64,000 nucleotides of DNA from Schaalia odontolytica (GCF_002847525.1 NZ_PKKM01000005.1:133157-197156); one strand, 5' to 3'; counted from the first letter of the stretch, positions 18,201-31,438 are shown. Made by a program: numbers and translations. The notes: generated by a model not told the origin, from the letters alone.

Positions 18201-19199
18201 TCAGCCCGGGCTCGACGAAGGATCGAGGGCCACGGACACAATCGTGTATTCGCCGCCGACAACCTGCGGGGTTCCGCCCGCGGTCTTCGAGGGAATGCGC
18301 ATGAGGACGGTGGCGATATATTCCGCGGTCGCAGTGCCTTCCACCGTCGTGCCGCCCGAGCTCATCGTCGCGGTCTTTCCACCCAGGTTCATGGTCGCAC
18401 CCGCGACCGTGCGCTGGTAGGTCAGCGTGTACTTGAAGTTGGCGGCCACGAGAGCCGAGCCATCCTGCAGCACCAGGCCGGAGATCGGGTAGTCCGTCGC
18501 GGTTGCCGCGGCGGTCACGTTGCCGGCAGCGCTCACCGACGAGTTCAGGTCACTGACACCGGAGAGATAGGTCTTCGTGAAGTCGTCAGCGGGGAACTGC
18601 GACGTGTCCTGGGTGCCCGAGTTCAGCATCGTAATGTACTGCGCGAGAGCCGCCTGCGGGCTCACGACGAATCCCTCAGAATCACCGGTCACGTAGGCCG
18701 AGCCGGTGCCCACGGGAGGCAGGGTCAGCTGCGTACCACCGAGCAGACGAGCGTAGTTCGTCAGCTGATAATCCGAACGTGCCGAGTCCTGCACGAAGAC
18801 CTGCAGAACGGGCAGGGCAGTCGTAGAGGACGCGGAGATGTTGAAAATCGCGCGCGGCCACGAATCGGAGTTCGTAATCGCCAGAGACGCCGGGGTGAAG
18901 TCCAGGGCCTGCGGGGCCTGACCCGAGGCCGTGGCCAGCGCGTACTGCGCGGTGCGATAGTCCAGCGCGCCCTGAGCGACGCGACCCGACAGGTCGGCTG
19001 CATTCAGCGATGCATCGGCCTTCGTCATGGCCTGCCCGGTTGCGTCAAGGACGGAGGAGATGCGCTCGAGGTCCAGATTCGCGGCGCTCTGCACCTCATC
19101 GCCCGACTGGGCGACGATCTCGTTCGAGCAGGCGCTGAGCCCCAGCGTCGAAGCCATGAGCAGGGCGGTTGCCGCCGCTGCGACGGTCCTTCTCTTCAT
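18201..19199 (-). CDS. Putative lipoprotein
   Basis: 332 residues from ATG 19199, whose A overlaps the TGA stop of the upstream gene. The N-terminus is a lipoprotein signal: KRR, a hydrophobic stretch and the lipobox LGLSAC with lipidated Cys24. The mature part is rich in Ser/Thr/Ala/Gly and has no motif that I recognise. One-nucleotide overlap with the upstream membrane protein gene implies coupled translation, and the two products probably work together at the cell surface. Confidence 0.8.
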   Translation of the reverse strand: MKRRTVAAAATALLMASTLGLSACSNEIVAQSGDEVQSAANLDLERISSVLDATGQAMTKADASLNAADLSGRVAQGALDYRTAQYALATASGQAPQALDFTPASLAITNSDSWPRAIFNISASSTTALPVLQVFVQDSARSDYQLTNYARLLGGTQLTLPPVGTGSAYVTGDSEGFVVSPQAALAQYITMLNSGTQDTSQFPADDFTKTYLSGVSDLNSSVSAAGNVTAAATATDYPISGLVLQDGSALVAANFKYTLTYQRTVAGATMNLGGKTATMSSGGTTVEGTATAEYIATVLMRIPSKTAGGTPQVVGGEYTIVSVALDPSSSPG

Positions 19200-20692
19200 C
19201 ACTTGCCTTCCTGACGGTCCTTGAGCCAACCGGACATGATCGAGGTCCAGCCACCGGTCTTCGACGCGTCATCGTCGGGCGCCGAGGTCGGGGCGGCCGG
19301 CTCGGCGGCGCGGGGACGCGTGATCGGAATCAGGCCCGTGTTGAATTCCTGGCCATCCACGACGACGGTCTGCTCGCCGTTGTTGCGCGCTTCGCGCAGG
19401 GCGCGGCGCGAAGGCAGCGTGCGGCCACCGCGGATACCGGAGAGGTCAATAACACCGGTGTCGGTCGTGGCGCGCTCCGGCGGATCCTGATCGATCGGGC
19501 CGTTGTCGAGGCCGTGGCGTCCACGGCGCTCGAAGGTGTCCGTCAGCGGGTCGGGAACGTAATCGTCCTGAGGCACCTCGTTGCTCGCGGGCTCATTGCT
19601 TGCGGCCTCATCGGAGCTGTCGGCGGCCTCGGTCGCATCGTCTGTTTCGGACGGGGCAGCTTCACCGGCGGCTTCTTCTTCGGACGAGGCCCCGTCGGCG
19701 CCTTCTTCCTCGGCGGGCGCATTCTCGGCGGACTCATCGGCTGCGGGCGTGTAGACCGCAGCACCCCACTGAGCCTTCTCCTCGACGGGCATCGCTGCGG
19801 CGGCGTCGGTGGAAGAGTCGTTCGATACCGTGGCCTCGTCGGCCGCCGGAGGCTCCTCAACGGGAGCGTGCGCCGGGGCAGAGTCACGAGCGGCAGCCAC
19901 GCGTTCAGCGACGGCCGCAGAGTTGATCGAGGAGGTCTCGAGGGAGTCAGCCTTACGGCGCTCTTCGATGCGGGCCTCGCGGATCTTGCGCAGGCGCAGG
20001 AGCTGCCAACGGGTGAGGAACAGGGCGAGGGCGATCAGCGCGAAGACACACGCGGCAAGGAACGCAATGATGGCGAGCGTGTTGGTCTGCTCGACCTTCC
20101 AGGTCAGCGTCAGCGTCAGGTCGCCGGGGCCGGCGGCCGACGCGGCAAGAGCGGAACGACCCGACGGAACGTTTTCGAGGTCCAGGCTCACGGTGCCTTC
20201 ACCGCTGGCCTGCTTGAACCACATGTCGGAGGAGGCGAGCTGCTGCACGAGGTCGGCGGACGACGGCTCGGCAAGGGGCTGCGCACCGGACTGGACGCCC
20301 GACTGAGCCCCCGACTGGGCCGGGGTGGGCGACGGGATGCGAGACGGGCCAATCGCATCGTGCGACTCGGCCTTCAGCTTCGTACGGTCCGACTCCACAC
20401 CGATAACCTCGGTGTAGGCGGCGTCGCCGATCCAACCCTTGACGTCCTGCGTGGTGCCGATGCTCAGCGTCACGGGTGCACCCGACTTCGACGTCGCGGT
20501 GACCGTCACGTCGTCCTTCACGATCGACAGCACGTTGCCACGCGTCATGATCAGATCGGTCGCAGACACGACCGACGAGACCTGATGCGTCGGCGGCCGC
20601 AGCACGGTCACACCGAGCAGCCCGACGAGCACGCATACGAGAGCCACAACGCCCATCGACGATGCCGCCACGTATCGCTTAAAGAGTTCCAC
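19199..20692 (-). CDS. Hypothetical two-TM envelope protein with acidic tail
   Basis: 497 residues from GTG 20692 (AGGAG upstream). A TM segment lies at about residues 8-30 (SSMGVVALVCVLVGLLGVTV), then an external domain of about 170 residues, then a second TM segment at about 200-225 (TLAIIAFLAACVFALIALAL). A long cytoplasmic tail follows, strongly acidic and Ala/Glu/Ser-rich in the middle (about 270-400), and probably disordered. It is translationally coupled to the lipoprotein. The family was not recognised. Confidence 0.75.
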   Translation of the reverse strand: MELFKRYVAASSMGVVALVCVLVGLLGVTVLRPPTHQVSSVVSATDLIMTRGNVLSIVKDDVTVTATSKSGAPVTLSIGTTQDVKGWIGDAAYTEVIGVESDRTKLKAESHDAIGPSRIPSPTPAQSGAQSGVQSGAQPLAEPSSADLVQQLASSDMWFKQASGEGTVSLDLENVPSGRSALAASAAGPGDLTLTLTWKVEQTNTLAIIAFLAACVFALIALALFLTRWQLLRLRKIREARIEERRKADSLETSSINSAAVAERVAAARDSAPAHAPVEEPPAADEATVSNDSSTDAAAAMPVEEKAQWGAAVYTPAADESAENAPAEEEGADGASSEEEAAGEAAPSETDDATEAADSSDEAASNEPASNEVPQDDYVPDPLTDTFERRGRHGLDNGPIDQDPPERATTDTGVIDLSGIRGGRTLPSRRALREARNNGEQTVVVDGQEFNTGLIPITRPRAAEPAAPTSAPDDDASKTGGWTSIMSGWLKDRQEGK

Positions 20693-20808
20693 GGTTGCTC
20701 CTCACGTCCAACACCCACACTGCGGGTATTCTTCAGCCTCCACTTTACGTGCTAACCCCGTTGACGGCCGAATTCGCACGCGGGGCAGTGATGCATCACA
20801 TCCATACG

Positions 20809-21105
20809 TCACAGTGGACGCAGGCGTCGACGCCAGCACTCCGAGTGCCAGTGACGACGACCATCCACACCCTGAGGCAAGCCAAAAGGTGCTTCTTCGG
20901 GCCATGCGACGACATGCGCCGTCCCCGCAGGAATCGGACGCAAGCATGCAGGGCATGTGTAGTCCTTTGCCGAACCGGGCAGGCGGCGCACCTGATAATC
21001 GCCACCGTCGGGGCCGCGTTCCGTACGCGGCACGGAGGCGAGGCGGTCCATCTGCAATGGACGCGCCTCGCCCCACGGTCGTTTCTTGCTTCGCTTGCCT
21101 CTCAC
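20809..21105 (-). CDS. Conserved actinobacterial zinc-ribbon-like protein
   Basis: 98 residues. The core YTCPACLRPIPAGTAHVVAWPEE and the later RRHWHSECW supply Cys-x-x-Cys and His/Cys pairs that look like a zinc site. The N-terminus is basic (KRSKKRPWG), then RTERGPDGGDYQVRRLPGSAKD. The pattern resembles a small conserved protein of actinobacteria, often labelled only as ATP/GTP-binding or hypothetical. GTG start at 21105 overlaps the nagA stop by 4 bp, so it is coupled to nagA. No function is established. Confidence 0.75.
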   Translation of the reverse strand: MRGKRSKKRPWGEARPLQMDRLASVPRTERGPDGGDYQVRRLPGSAKDYTCPACLRPIPAGTAHVVAWPEEAPFGLPQGVDGRRHWHSECWRRRLRPL

Positions 21106-22292
21106 GCAACCACAGTGCCACGTCGCCAGACGCGGCGCACGGCGAGGTCAGAGTCGACCTCGACAATGTCAGCCTTCTTGCCGGGCGCAAGGGAGCCAAT
21201 GGTGTCGTCGCCCAGGATCGTGGCGCCCTGGACGGAGGCCATGTACACGGCGTCCACGAGCGGGATGCCGCCGCGGGTAACGGCGACGCGCACGCAGTCC
21301 ATGAGGTGTGCGGTGCCACCGGCAATGGCGTTCCCCTGCGCGAGGCGTGCAACGCCATCCTTGACGATGACGTCCTGGGGGCCGAGCGTGTACTGCCCGT
21401 CGGCCATGCCGGCGGCCGCCATCGCATCGGTGATGAGGACGACGTGCTCGCGGCCCACCAGCTCGTACACGTCACGCACGAGCGAAGGATCGACGTGGAT
21501 GGAGTCGCAGATCAGCTCGGCGACAGCTCCGCCGCGAGCGGCATCAGAAAGGAACTCGGCGATTGGACCGGTGTCGCGGTGGTGCAGCGGGCGCATGCCG
21601 TTGAACAGGTGGGTGATCGTCGCGCGGGGGCCGCGCTTGGTCTCTACCTGCGCGAAACGCTCACGCGAGTAGGCCAGGGCCTCGCGAGCCTTCACCGAGT
21701 TGGAATCGGTGTGTCCCCACGACGGCAGCGCTCCCCCATCGATGAGGGCTTCGGCAACCGAGCCGGGTCCGTAGGCGCCCGGCTTCTCGGGGGCCAGCGT
21801 CATGGACAGCGCGTAGCCCTGGCAGTCCTCGATGAGGGTGCGCGTCAGGTCCGCGTCGGGATCGACGATAAACGTCGGATCCTGGGCGCCGCAGCGTTCG
21901 TGGGAGACGAATGGCCCTTCGAAGTGGATGCCGGCGAGCTCATCGGCCTTCGCCAGCTCGGCCAGGGTCTTCGCGCGCGCACGCAGCACCTCGGCGGAGG
22001 CGGTCACGCAGGATGCGACCAGGGAGGTCGTGCCGTGACGGCGATGCTCGAGGACCGCAACGAGGGCTTCCTCGGCGGTCTCGGCGTTGGGGAAGGACTC
22101 TCCGCCGCCGCCGTGACAGTGCACATCAACGAGGCCGGGCAGGTAGGTCGCATCGCTGGCCTCGGGCGCCTCGCCCTCGTACTCGGAAACGGGACACACA
22201 CGGGTAATAGTCGCGCCGTCGAACTCGATGATTCCATCCTCAACGACGGTATCTTCGAGGACCAGACGGCCACGCAACACAGAAGTAGTCAT
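21102..22292 (-). CDS. nagA: N-acetylglucosamine-6-phosphate deacetylase
   Basis: 396 residues. Removes acetate from GlcNAc-6-phosphate in amino-sugar use and cell-wall recycling. Amidohydrolase features are YLPGLVDVHCHGGGGESF, GIHFEGPFVSHERCGAQD (metal-binding Glu), ATITHLFNGMRPLHHRDTG and the catalytic Asp in HVVLITDAMAAAG. The ATG at 22292 has no clear Shine-Dalgarno site (upstream is AT-rich, CACAATTAATGC), so a short leader is possible. No nagB is adjacent. Confidence 0.95.
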   Translation of the reverse strand: MTTSVLRGRLVLEDTVVEDGIIEFDGATITRVCPVSEYEGEAPEASDATYLPGLVDVHCHGGGGESFPNAETAEEALVAVLEHRRHGTTSLVASCVTASAEVLRARAKTLAELAKADELAGIHFEGPFVSHERCGAQDPTFIVDPDADLTRTLIEDCQGYALSMTLAPEKPGAYGPGSVAEALIDGGALPSWGHTDSNSVKAREALAYSRERFAQVETKRGPRATITHLFNGMRPLHHRDTGPIAEFLSDAARGGAVAELICDSIHVDPSLVRDVYELVGREHVVLITDAMAAAGMADGQYTLGPQDVIVKDGVARLAQGNAIAGGTAHLMDCVRVAVTRGGIPLVDAVYMASVQGATILGDDTIGSLAPGKKADIVEVDSDLAVRRVWRRGTVVA

Positions 22293-22318
22293 GCATTAAT
22301 TGTGGCACACCTGACACA

Positions 22319-23425
22319 TCACTGCTGCGTCTCAGACAACCATTTCTCCCAGTCATCGAACGCTCGTCGCGCTGATTCCTCATAGGTCCCGCAGCCGTCG
22401 GCGGTCACAACCTGGCTACCGGGGGCGCGCACGGCAACCAAGCGTCCACCTGCGACAGCAATCGGACGGAACATGCCGTTCTTCGCCGGGCAGATCAAAG
22501 CCTCGCCCGCCTCGTCCGTCAGGCAGGAGCGGTCCTTGTAGCCGACATGTAACTCATCAAATGAGGGCAGCGCGAGCATCGCCTCCGCCTCAGCGCGGAA
22601 GTCTTCCACGAGATCTGCGAGATCTGCGCGAGCCAGACCGGCTCCATATTCCGCAAGAGGAAGACCTATACTCTCCCCCGCCACGCGCGCCCCGGCCAAC
22701 GCTCGGCGCGCTTCGGTGAGAGTCAACCCGGTCCACCTAGCCAGGTCCGCCTCGTCGATGGGACCGTGCCCCCAGGCGTAACGCGCTGCCAGGACCGCGA
22801 GGGCTTCTTCGTGCCCGGGCTCTCCTTTCGCGACCCCGGGGGCGGCCGGAAGTGAGCGCGCGTCAACGATCAGGTGTTCACCCGCGCGCACGGGCCCCGC
22901 GGTAAGCACACCGTCCAGGTTCAGGCGCATGATGAGGTGGCGACGCCGTAGCCCGTCCTGCGCGGAAGAAGTCGTCACCGTATCGATCCCCCTACTACCC
23001 CACGCCTCGACAAGCTCGGCGCGGCTCACTCCCTGGGGTGAGGTATCCAGCAGGTCACACGCAACCTGCGCCGCACGTTCGACGAGAGCATCGGTGAGGC
23101 CCAGAGAAAGCGCCTGGCGTTCCCACGCCGCACGCCGGTGACGCAGCAGACGGCGCAGCCAATGGTGGTCACGGGCGCTCGTCACGTGAATGGTGCCGCG
23201 CATCGGCCAGGAGCGAACCAGCTCACCACGTGCGAATGACTCCTCGACGCGAGCGCGCGACACTCCCGCGCAGCGCACGCCAATCGCCCACGGGATCGCG
23301 CTCGCCTGCTGACCTTGCAGTGCCGCCAGATTCTCAACGGTGTCCAGCGGCGAACGCGCCGCGGTCGCAGGGACGAGTCCTTGGGCGATGATTCTCCCCA
23401 GGCTCACACGACGGGATGCCTCCAT
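22319..23425 (-). CDS. Winged-helix DNA-binding protein, AlkZ-like DNA glycosylase family
   Basis: 368 residues of the HTH_42/AlkZ-like family. The N-terminal ENLAALQGQQASAIPWA carries the Gln-x-Gln pattern that provides catalysis in AlkZ-type glycosylases, which open interstrand crosslinks or remove alkylated bases. RSWPMRGTIHVTSARDHHWL and FDELHVGYKDRSC are further family features. It shares 1 nt with the nucS stop (TGATG), so the two are coupled. Substrate is unproven; many actinobacterial members are known only from sequence. Confidence 0.85.
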   Translation of the reverse strand: MEASRRVSLGRIIAQGLVPATAARSPLDTVENLAALQGQQASAIPWAIGVRCAGVSRARVEESFARGELVRSWPMRGTIHVTSARDHHWLRRLLRHRRAAWERQALSLGLTDALVERAAQVACDLLDTSPQGVSRAELVEAWGSRGIDTVTTSSAQDGLRRRHLIMRLNLDGVLTAGPVRAGEHLIVDARSLPAAPGVAKGEPGHEEALAVLAARYAWGHGPIDEADLARWTGLTLTEARRALAGARVAGESIGLPLAEYGAGLARADLADLVEDFRAEAEAMLALPSFDELHVGYKDRSCLTDEAGEALICPAKNGMFRPIAVAGGRLVAVRAPGSQVVTADGCGTYEESARRAFDDWEKWLSETQQ

Positions 23426-24117
23426 CAGAACAGACGAGACTCGGGGTCATCCACCCCGCGCATCGCGTCGTAGTCGAGTACCACGCAGCGGATACCGCGA
23501 TCCTCGGCGAGGGTGCGCGCCTGCTTGGTGATCTCCTGGGCTGCGAAAATACCGGTCACATCGCCGAGGAGCGCATCGCGCCCCAGCAGCGACAGGTAGC
23601 GCGTCAGCTGCTCAACGCCATCGATGCCGCCCCGGCGCTTCACCTCGATCGCCACGTGATTGCCGTCGGCGTCGCGCACCATGAGGTCCACCGGGCCCAC
23701 GGGCGTGGGGAACTCGCGGCGCACCAGCTCCCAGCCGTCGCCAAGGATCTGGGGCACCTGCTCCGCGAGTAGCTCCTGCAGGTGCGCCTCGACGCCATCC
23801 TTCACGAGGCCGGGATCCACACCCAGATCCTCGGTGACATCCGCGATGATCTCGTGGATGCGGATGATCAGCTTGTCGTCAGTCTTGTCGGCCTGAACCG
23901 TCCAGACCTGCTCGACGCCTTCCTCGTCCTCGCCGGGTTCCCCCATGGAAACCGTGCAGGGAGCGGTCATCCAGTTAAGCGGCTTGTAGGAACCGCCCTC
24001 GGAATGGATGAGGACAGAGCCGTCACCCTTGAGCATGATGACGCGCTTAGCGGCATCCAGGTGGGCACTCAGACGACCGGAATAATCAACGGTGCAGGAA
24101 GCAATAACAATACGCAC
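23425..24117 (-). CDS. nucS: Endonuclease NucS (EndoMS), mismatch-specific
   Basis: 230 residues. NucS cuts both strands at mismatches and serves as the mismatch repair enzyme of actinobacteria lacking MutS/MutL. The N-terminal [16 protein letters not shown] and the Trp-rich [10 protein letters not shown] are typical. The nuclease site is in the C-terminal half: [14 protein letters not shown], then [22 protein letters not shown] (Asp, Glu-x-Lys). It sits just downstream of the DUF2550 gene that follows atpC, and overlaps an AlkZ-like gene, giving a two-gene repair module. Confidence 0.96.
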   Translation of the reverse strand: MRIVIASCTVDYSGRLSAHLDAAKRVIMLKGDGSVLIHSEGGSYKPLNWMTAPCTVSMGEPGEDEEGVEQVWTVQADKTDDKLIIRIHEIIADVTEDLGVDPGLVKDGVEAHLQELLAEQVPQILGDGWELVRREFPTPVGPVDLMVRDADGNHVAIEVKRRGGIDGVEQLTRYLSLLGRDALLGDVTGIFAAQEITKQARTLAEDRGIRCVVLDYDAMRGVDDPESRLF

Positions 24118-24139
24118 CCCGCGAGCTTACCAATCCTGC

Positions 24140-24544
24140 TCAGACCAGGCGCGGAGGACCGGACTCCACCCAGGAGACCAATCCGTTATATGTCAAGCGT
24201 TCTACGGCCACCTCGTAACGATGGTCACCATACGCCAGTCGCACCTCGACGACGGAACCGTCGGCCGAGTGCGCAATCGGGGCCGAGACCTCCATGCCCC
24301 GACGAGGGATCGAATACACCGGCTTAAAGGTCAGCCCCACCAGCCGATACCAGGACAGCTCCTCGACGCCATACACGCCAATGCCAGCCGTCCAGCCAGA
24401 GTGAACGTCCGGGCGCGACCAACAGCGGAAAGCACCCAGACGCGAAACGATCCTGCGGGCGCGCACATTCATGTACACCCACAGGATCGCCCCGACGCAC
24501 GCGAGGAGAACCGCACACCAGATCACAATCGTCATCAGGCTCAT
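24140..24544 (-). CDS. DUF2550 family membrane protein
   Basis: 134 residues from ATG 24544, with GAGGAGG upstream. One N-terminal TM segment (LMTIVIWCAVLLACVGAILWVYM) is followed by a compact domain with RRGMEVSAPIAHSADGSVVEVRLAYGDHRYEVAV. The family lies directly after atpC in many actinobacteria, as here (25-bp gap). Its function is unknown; the conserved position suggests a link to the membrane ATP synthase or simply a stable operon. Confidence 0.85.
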   Translation of the reverse strand: MSLMTIVIWCAVLLACVGAILWVYMNVRARRIVSRLGAFRCWSRPDVHSGWTAGIGVYGVEELSWYRLVGLTFKPVYSIPRRGMEVSAPIAHSADGSVVEVRLAYGDHRYEVAVERLTYNGLVSWVESGPPRLV

Positions 24545-24569
24545 GAGGTCCTCCTCGCGCTGCGTCGAA

Positions 24570-24841
24570 TTACTGTTCTGCCACTGTAGCGTGGTCGGCC
24601 ACGACCGTGACGAAATCCGAGTCGACTGAGGCAAATCCCCCAGTGACCTGGAAAGACACGACCTCGTGCGCGCGGGACACCGTCACAGTTCCCTCGCTCA
24701 GCTGGGCGAGGAGCGGCTGACGGCCCGGCAGGACACCGAGGCTTCCGTCGACCGTCGGAAACTGGACGGACGCGGCCGCGCCGTGCCACAGGCGTCCCTC
24801 GTGGGAGACGACCTCAACCTGCAAGGACTTGCCCGATGCCA

Positions 24842-24842
<1 letters not shown>
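24570..24842 (-). CDS. atpC: ATP synthase epsilon subunit (short form)
   Basis: 90 residues, against about 130 in the long form. Only the N-terminal beta-sandwich is present (LQVEVVSHEGRLWHGAAASVQFPTVDG, LGVLPGRQPLLAQL), and the C-terminal two-helix inhibitory domain is absent. The subunit joins gamma to the c-ring. Because the latch helices are missing, epsilon-mediated inhibition of ATP hydrolysis should not occur as in E. coli. The start overlaps the atpD stop (TGATG). Confidence 0.93.
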
Positions 24843-27245
<2,403 letters not shown>

Positions 27246-27248
27246 CGC

Positions 27249-28886
27249 TTAGGCCTTCTCGCTCGTGCGACCGCGCGAAATTTCCTCGCGGGTGCGCTCA
27301 GCCACGACCTCGCCGTCCTCGAGTCCGGCGGCGCCACGTCCGGCGCTGATCCACTGGTGGTGGAACTCCTCGACGGCGTTCTTGAGCGCCTCCTCCGTCT
27401 CGGAGGTCAGGTCGCCGGTCGCCGCGATCGTATCGAGCACGGTGGAGTTCGCGTGGAGGTGGTCGAGCAGGCCTCGCTCGAAGCGCAGGACGTTCTCGAC
27501 CTCAATGTCATCGAGGTAGCCCTTGGTGCCCATCCAGATCGAAGCGACCTGGTCTTCCATCGCGTAAGGCGTGGACTGAGGCTGCTTGAGCAGCTCCATG
27601 AGGCGCTCACCGCGGGTCAGCTGACGACGAGTCGCCGCATCCAGGTCGGAAGCGAACATGGCGAAGGCGGCCATCGAGCGGTACTGCGCGAGCGTCAGCT
27701 TGAGCGTACCAGCGACCTTCTTCATGGCCTTGGGCTGGGCCGCGCCACCAACACGGGACACGGAGATACCCACGTCGACGGCAGGACGCTGATTCGAGTT
27801 GAACAGGTCGGACTGCAGGAAGATCTGGCCGTCGGTGATCGAAATGACGTTGGTCGGGATGTAGGCCGACACGTCGTTCGCCTTGGTTTCGATGATCGGC
27901 AGGCCGGTCATCGAACCGCCACCCAGGGCGTCCGAGAGCTTCGCGCAACGCTCCAGCAGGCGGGAGTGCAAGTAGAAGACGTCGCCGGGGTAGGCTTCGC
28001 GGCCCGGCGGGCGACGCAGCAGTAGCGACACCGCACGGTAGGCCTCGGCCTGCTTGGACAGGTCGTCGAAGACGATGAGGACGTGCTTGCCCTGGTACAT
28101 CCAGTGCTGGCCAATGGCGGAACCCGTGTAGGGGGCCATGTACTTGTAGCCGGCGGGGTCCGAGGCCGGGGAGGCCACGATGGTCGTGTACTCCATAGCG
28201 CCAGCATCCTCGAGCGTGGAGCGCACGGATGCGATGGTCGAGCCCTTCTGGCCGATCGCCACGTAGATGCAACGCACCTGCTTGTTCGGGTCGCCGCTCT
28301 TCCAGTTCTCGCGCTGGTTGAGGATCGTATCAAGGGCGATCGCGGTCTTGCCGGTCTTGCGGTCACCGATGATCAGCTGACGCTGGCCGCGGCCAACCGG
28401 GATCATCGAGTCGATGGCCTTCAGGCCGGTCGCGAGGGGCTCGTGGACGCTCTTACGCGCCATCACGCCGGGGGCCTGCAGTTCGAGCGCGCGGCGCCCG
28501 TCCAGGTCCGTGATCTCGCCGAGGCCGTCAATCGGGCGGCCGAGCGGGTCTACCGTGCGACCCAGGTAGCCGTCACCGACGGGAACCGAGAGAACCTCGC
28601 CCGTGCGGTGCACGACCTGGCCCTCTTCGATGCCGCCGAAGTCACCGAGGACGACGGCGCCGATCTCGCGCTGGTCGAGGTTCATGGCCAGGCCCAGCGT
28701 CCCGTCCTCGAAACGCAGCAGCTCGTTCGCCATGGTGCCGGGCAGGCCCTCGACGTGCGCGATACCATCGGCCGTTTCGATGACGTGACCCACCTCTTCG
28801 GTGGCCACGTCCGCCGGACGGTAGGACTCCATAAAGGAGTCCAGTGCTCCGCGGATTTCCTCCGGGGAGATGCTGAGGTCAGCCAT
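27249..28886 (-). CDS. atpA: ATP synthase alpha subunit
   Basis: 545 residues; slightly long because of a C-terminal extension after [15 protein letters not shown]. It is the non-catalytic nucleotide-binding F1 subunit. Walker [17 protein letters not shown] and the motif [20 protein letters not shown] are typical. The ATG at 28886 has AGGA upstream. Downstream gamma is 3 bp away and atpH lies 47 bp upstream. Confidence 0.98.
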   Translation of the reverse strand: MADLSISPEEIRGALDSFMESYRPADVATEEVGHVIETADGIAHVEGLPGTMANELLRFEDGTLGLAMNLDQREIGAVVLGDFGGIEEGQVVHRTGEVLSVPVGDGYLGRTVDPLGRPIDGLGEITDLDGRRALELQAPGVMARKSVHEPLATGLKAIDSMIPVGRGQRQLIIGDRKTGKTAIALDTILNQRENWKSGDPNKQVRCIYVAIGQKGSTIASVRSTLEDAGAMEYTTIVASPASDPAGYKYMAPYTGSAIGQHWMYQGKHVLIVFDDLSKQAEAYRAVSLLLRRPPGREAYPGDVFYLHSRLLERCAKLSDALGGGSMTGLPIIETKANDVSAYIPTNVISITDGQIFLQSDLFNSNQRPAVDVGISVSRVGGAAQPKAMKKVAGTLKLTLAQYRSMAAFAMFASDLDAATRRQLTRGERLMELLKQPQSTPYAMEDQVASIWMGTKGYLDDIEVENVLRFERGLLDHLHANSTVLDTIAATGDLTSETEEALKNAVEEFHHQWISAGRGAAGLEDGEVVAERTREEISRGRTSEKA

Positions 28887-28933
28887 GAGGATTCCTAACT
28901 AGGTAAAAGAAATTAATGTGTGTACGAGAAGTG

Positions 28934-29748
28934 CTAGCTGGCGATCGCGTCGCGCGCTGCACTGATGCGACTGGCCAACGAGGCGTCGATCGCGGTCATG
29001 CCCGCGCGCAGACGGAAGCCGCCAATGAGCTCAGGATCGACCGAGATCGCCAGGTCAACGGGCGTGCCGTAGCGCTTCGTCAGGATCGTGCGCAGGCGCT
29101 CGACCTGCGCATCGCTCATCGTCGAGGCCGTGGCGACCGTGACGAAGAGGCGGTCCTGCATGGTTGCGGCCCACTGAGCGTAGCGACGCAGGTTGTGCAG
29201 CAGACGACCGTGGTTCGATCGGCCAACAGCACGGCGCACGAGGCGCATTGTCCAGACGCTGATGCACTCGCCAAAGAGCTTGGTTGCGATATCCCCGCGC
29301 TCGTGAGAGTTGCCCTTGGACGTATCCGACAGGCGCACGCGCACCTCGCGGTTGTGTGCCAGGAAGTAGCGGACCTGGAACAGCTCCTCGCGGACCTGAT
29401 CGAGGGCATTGTGAGCACCCGCAGCATTGAGCACGCCAAGGATGCCGAGCACCTCGAGCGTGTCCGCCACATCCGCCGGATGACGCCAGTGGTCGGCGAC
29501 GACCGCATTCACGACGGACAGCGTCGCAGCCGTCACGTGCGAAGCGAACGCGGTGGAGGCGAGCCCCTGCTTATCTGCGACCGACCGCGCCGGGTCGGTC
29601 GCTGCACGCGCGAGACGAGTGTTCTCCTTGAACAGGTCGGCCAGGCCGAAAAAATCCTCGGCAACCCGCATTGGGTCGGTGCCGGGTGTGGCCAGGGCCG
29701 CCGCCAGCTCCTTCGCGAAGGGGACGGACTCGATCGTGCGCATCTGTG

Positions 29749-29752
<4 letters not shown>
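28934..29752 (-). CDS. atpH: ATP synthase delta subunit
   Basis: 272 residues, the long form typical of actinobacteria (about 180 in E. coli). It is the stator link between F1 and the b subunit. The C-terminal part is the conserved one: LRTILTKRYGTPVDLAISVDPELIGGFRLRAG. It overlaps atpF by 4 bp. Sequence is otherwise weakly conserved, so the call leans on operon position and the C-terminal motif. Confidence 0.95.
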
Positions 29753-30539
<787 letters not shown>

Positions 30540-30565
30540 TTAGTAACGCCGGGTGGCGTTGGGGG

Positions 30566-31438
30566 TCAGTGATGTTCGACGGAAAGCTTGATGTACACGG
30601 TCGACAGGATCGTGAAAATGTACGCCTGCAGGAAGGCAACGAAGACCTCGAAGCCCGTCATGACAAACATGGCGGCACCGGTCAGCGCGGACGCGGCAGA
30701 CAGGACGGAGAGCTCGTGGAGCAGAATCGCCGTTCCAAAGTAGGTCATACCCAGCAGGAGGTGGCCCGAGATCATGTTGCACAGAAGACGCAGGGTCAGC
30801 GTGACGGGGCGAACGATAAAGTTCGAGAGGAACTCGATGGGCGTGATCAGCAGATACATGGGGACGGGCAGTCCCGGCGGGAAAAGCTGCGAGGAAAAGA
30901 AACCGCCGACGCCCTGCTTGGAGATACCCGCACCGATGAAGGTCACGTACGTAATGAGCGCGAAGACCATCGGGACGGCTACGACCGACGAGGCCGCGAT
31001 GTTGATGCCGGGGATGATGCCCGCAATGTTCATCGACAGGACGCCAAAGAACAGGAAGCCAATGAAGCCGGAGAACTTGCGACCGGTCTTGGGGCCAAGC
31101 ATGTCGAGAGCAACATTGTCGCGAATGTAACCGGCGAGCCCCTCGATGACCATCTGTCCGCGGGTCGGCACCAGCTGAGGCTTGCGCGCGACTGCAACGA
31201 GAATCAGCGAGATGACCAGGCCCATGATGACGCGGGCGAGAGTCAGTCGGTTGAACTCGAAGAACGTTCCCTCACCGAAAATCACGGTCGGGAAAAAGTC
31301 CCCGAGGGCCGGCTGGTGGGGGTGCTGCGTGAACGCAGGGTAGGCGGTGAGTGCGATGACGATGAGAAGGATCGCGAGGCTCACCCAATACCAACGCGGC
31401 TTGGACGCGGTGCGGCGAGCAGGCGCGTGATCGGACAC
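30566..31438 (-). CDS. atpB: ATP synthase a subunit
   Basis: About 290 residues from GTG 31438, which has AAGGAGG 8 nt upstream; an in-frame ATG 15 codons or so farther up, near 31456, has a weaker GGAG. It forms the ion channel next to the c-ring. The key Arg lies in NFIVRPVTLTLRLLCNMISGHLL, and several TM helices are evident. First core gene of the ATP synthase set, preceded by an atpI-like gene. Confidence 0.96.
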   Translation of the reverse strand: MSDHAPARRTASKPRWYWVSLAILLIVIALTAYPAFTQHPHQPALGDFFPTVIFGEGTFFEFNRLTLARVIMGLVISLILVAVARKPQLVPTRGQMVIEGLAGYIRDNVALDMLGPKTGRKFSGFIGFLFFGVLSMNIAGIIPGINIAASSVVAVPMVFALITYVTFIGAGISKQGVGGFFSSQLFPPGLPVPMYLLITPIEFLSNFIVRPVTLTLRLLCNMISGHLLLGMTYFGTAILLHELSVLSAASALTGAAMFVMTGFEVFVAFLQAYIFTILSTVYIKLSVEHH

